The position numbers and the translations under genes are program-made. 44,599 bases of DNA from Pectinatus sp. (lineage in GTDB: Bacteria; Bacillota; Negativicutes; Selenomonadales; Selenomonadaceae): positions 1 to 44,599 of the forward strand of contig JAHHSR010000010.1 in the NCBI GenBank assembly GCA_020025075.1. The letters run 5' to 3'. Within the stretch, counting starts at the first letter, position 1, and the number at the start of each line of letters is the position of its first letter. The notes under the pieces are model-generated. The model was given only the letters and a program-made list of their open reading frames with translations. It ran no database searches and was not told the origin of the DNA. Positions 43,271 to 44,599 of this stretch are shown one piece after another.

Positions 43271-44558
43271 ATGTCCGATTCGCCACAACGACAGATGCAA
43301 CGAAATTTAAAGGCACGCCATATAGAAATGATTGCCCTCGGCGGCACCATTGGCGTCGGCCTCTTCATGGGGTCGGCGAGCACCATTCAGACAGCCGGCC
43401 CCGCCGTCCTCTTATGTTATGGCATTGCAGGACTAGTCATCTTCTTCATCATGCGCATTATGGGAGAAATGCTCTATGTAGAACCCGTAACGGGTTCCTT
43501 TGCCCACTATGGCTATAAATACATACATCCTTTTGCCGGCTATCTCACCGCCTGGTGCTACTGGTTCTTATGGGTTACCGTTGGTCTTTCGGAAATCACC
43601 GCCATCGGCATTTATATGAAATACTGGTTTCCTCTCTTGCCGCTATGACAGCCGTCAAATATTACGGCGAGCTGGAGTTTTGGTTTTCTCTCATTAAAGT
43701 GAGCACCATCATCTTCATGATTTTTGTCGGTTTTTACATCATCTTTTTCGGTACTTTCACTGCTGCGCCGACAGGCTTTAGCAATATTTGGTCACATGGC
43801 GGCTTTTTCCCGCACGGCCTAGCGGGCATGCTCATGGCACTTTGCATTGTTACGGCCTCATTTCAAGGAGTCGAACTCATCGGCATTACAGCAGGTGAAG
43901 CTGACAATCCAAAGAAAAATCTGCGCAAGGCAATTAAAAATATTATCTGGCGCATCTTAATTTTCTATGTTGGCGCAGTATTCGTCGTCATCACGCTCTA
44001 CCCTTGGAATGAACTCACGCTGCTTGGCGCCCCTTCGTTGTCACCTTTACCAAAATAGGCATTCCCGCTGCGGCGAGCATTATCAATTTCGTCGTCTTGA
44101 CGGCAGCGCTTTCAGGCTGCAATAGCGGCATTTACAGCGCCGGGCGCATGCTCTATACCCTCGCTGAAAAAGGGCAGGCGCCAGCCTTTTTGGGACGCCT
44201 TTCCCAAAGCGGCGTTCCCGCCAATGGCATTGCCGCCACGACAGCCTGCCTTGGATTGGGCGTCATCTTAAATTACCTTATTCCCGATTCCGTGCTATTT
44301 TTATACATTTATAGTGCCAGCGTCTTTCCTGGCATGATTGCTTGGTTCGTGCTCATTTTGGCGCAAAAAAACTTTCGACGGTCCCTTACGCCCGAGCAGC
44401 TTTCATCCCATCCTTTTAAATCCCCGCTTTATCCATATAGCAATTATTTTTGTACAGCCTTTTTGATTCTCGTCACAATCGGCATGGCCATAGACACGAC
44501 TACGCGCATTCCCCTTTTTATCGGCTGGGCATTTTGCAGCCTTTTATTTTTAACTTAA
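43271..44558 (+). pseudogene. Amino acid permease (APC superfamily), broken by two frame changes
   Basis: Three consecutive pieces in different frames read as one amino acid:H+ symporter of the LysP/RocE/ProY type. Piece one (43271-43648) starts after AAAGGA with LKARHIEMIALGGTIGVGLFMGS and ends at TGA after KYWFPLLPL. Piece two continues AAMTAVKYYGELEFWFSLIKV to about 44030; at the join roughly 15 residues are missing, suggesting a deletion of about 45 nt plus frame change. Piece three continues FVVTFTKIGIPAAASIINFVVLTAALSGCNSGIYSAGRMLY after what looks like one lost T in CCCCTTCG near 44035. The C-terminus stops at WAFCSLLFLT, at the putative element boundary. Confidence 0.85.
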
Positions 44559-44599
44559 ACCGCCAGAAGTCCTCCACCTCTTAGGTGGGGGATGAAGGC
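44559..44599. mobile_element. Probable terminal hairpin of an IS200/IS605-type element (cut by window end)
   Basis: Right after the permease frame, CCTCCACCT-CTT-AGGTGGGGG (44570-44590) forms a 9-bp stem next to GATGAAGGC and AGAAGTCCTCC. Subterminal imperfect palindromes of this kind mark the ends of IS200/IS605 elements, whose ends lack inverted repeats. The flank TTTTTAAC just before it resembles the TTTAAC-like targets of the IS605 group. Element orientation and the tnpA/tnpB genes lie outside the window. Confidence 0.5.

Overview
The window looks like a chromosomal segment of a low-to-mid GC Firmicute, most probably a member of the Negativicutes. The grounds are the partial 16S rRNA at the left edge, the Bacillus-like order of the tmk-to-ksgA housekeeping block, AGGAGG ribosome binding sites, sigma-A type promoters and a T-box leader. 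The 16S stretch resembles Negativicutes from memory only, and genus cannot be settled here. I see no sporulation genes, prophage or CRISPR array.

Layout, left to right. (1) 1-1118: 5' half of a 16S rRNA gene and a tRNA-Leu(CAA), both on the minus strand with their own promoters. (2) 1137-14371: a long minus-strand block (thymidylate kinase, YaaR, holB, ricT, methyltransferase, rsmI, metG, tatD, then a 3D-domain cell wall protein, rnmV, ksgA, exoA) headed by an amino acid decarboxylase and a small two-helix membrane protein. The RNase M5 gene (rnmV) in it is split by what reads as a group I self-splicing intron on the minus strand (about 3510/3556 to 3913). The conserved P7 strands, P3, P1 with a U.G pair, P2 and P9 hairpins are all visible, and both exons are in frame. 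This is the most notable feature. (3) 14471-19203: a mixed set holding a YgbA-like NO-stress protein, a solute-binding lipoprotein, two exported proteins of unknown function, a purine permease and a GH73 glucosaminidase. (4) 19307-30873, minus strand: sbcDC, cheR, a radical SAM protein with pth, a PAP2 phosphatase, prs, glmU, a GntR regulator and ispE. (5) 31232-37128, plus strand: copA-copZ with an exported protein, then a eukaryotic-type hexokinase next to rpoN. (6) 37260-43102: NDH-2, an exported SGNH hydrolase, and glyQ-glyS behind a glycine T-box. (7) 43271-44599: a frameshifted amino acid permease pseudogene running into what looks like the terminal hairpin of an IS200/IS605-type element at the right edge.

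Most genes serve translation and RNA maturation (16S, tRNA, MetG, GlyQS, RsmI, KsgA, RNase M5, Pth), cell envelope precursors (GlmU, IspE, PAP2, GH73, 3D protein), DNA maintenance (HolB, SbcCD, ExoA) and nucleotide supply (Prs, Tmk, purine permease). Accessory functions are copper export, NADH oxidation and sugar phosphorylation. Family assignments rest on motifs read by eye; no database search was run.
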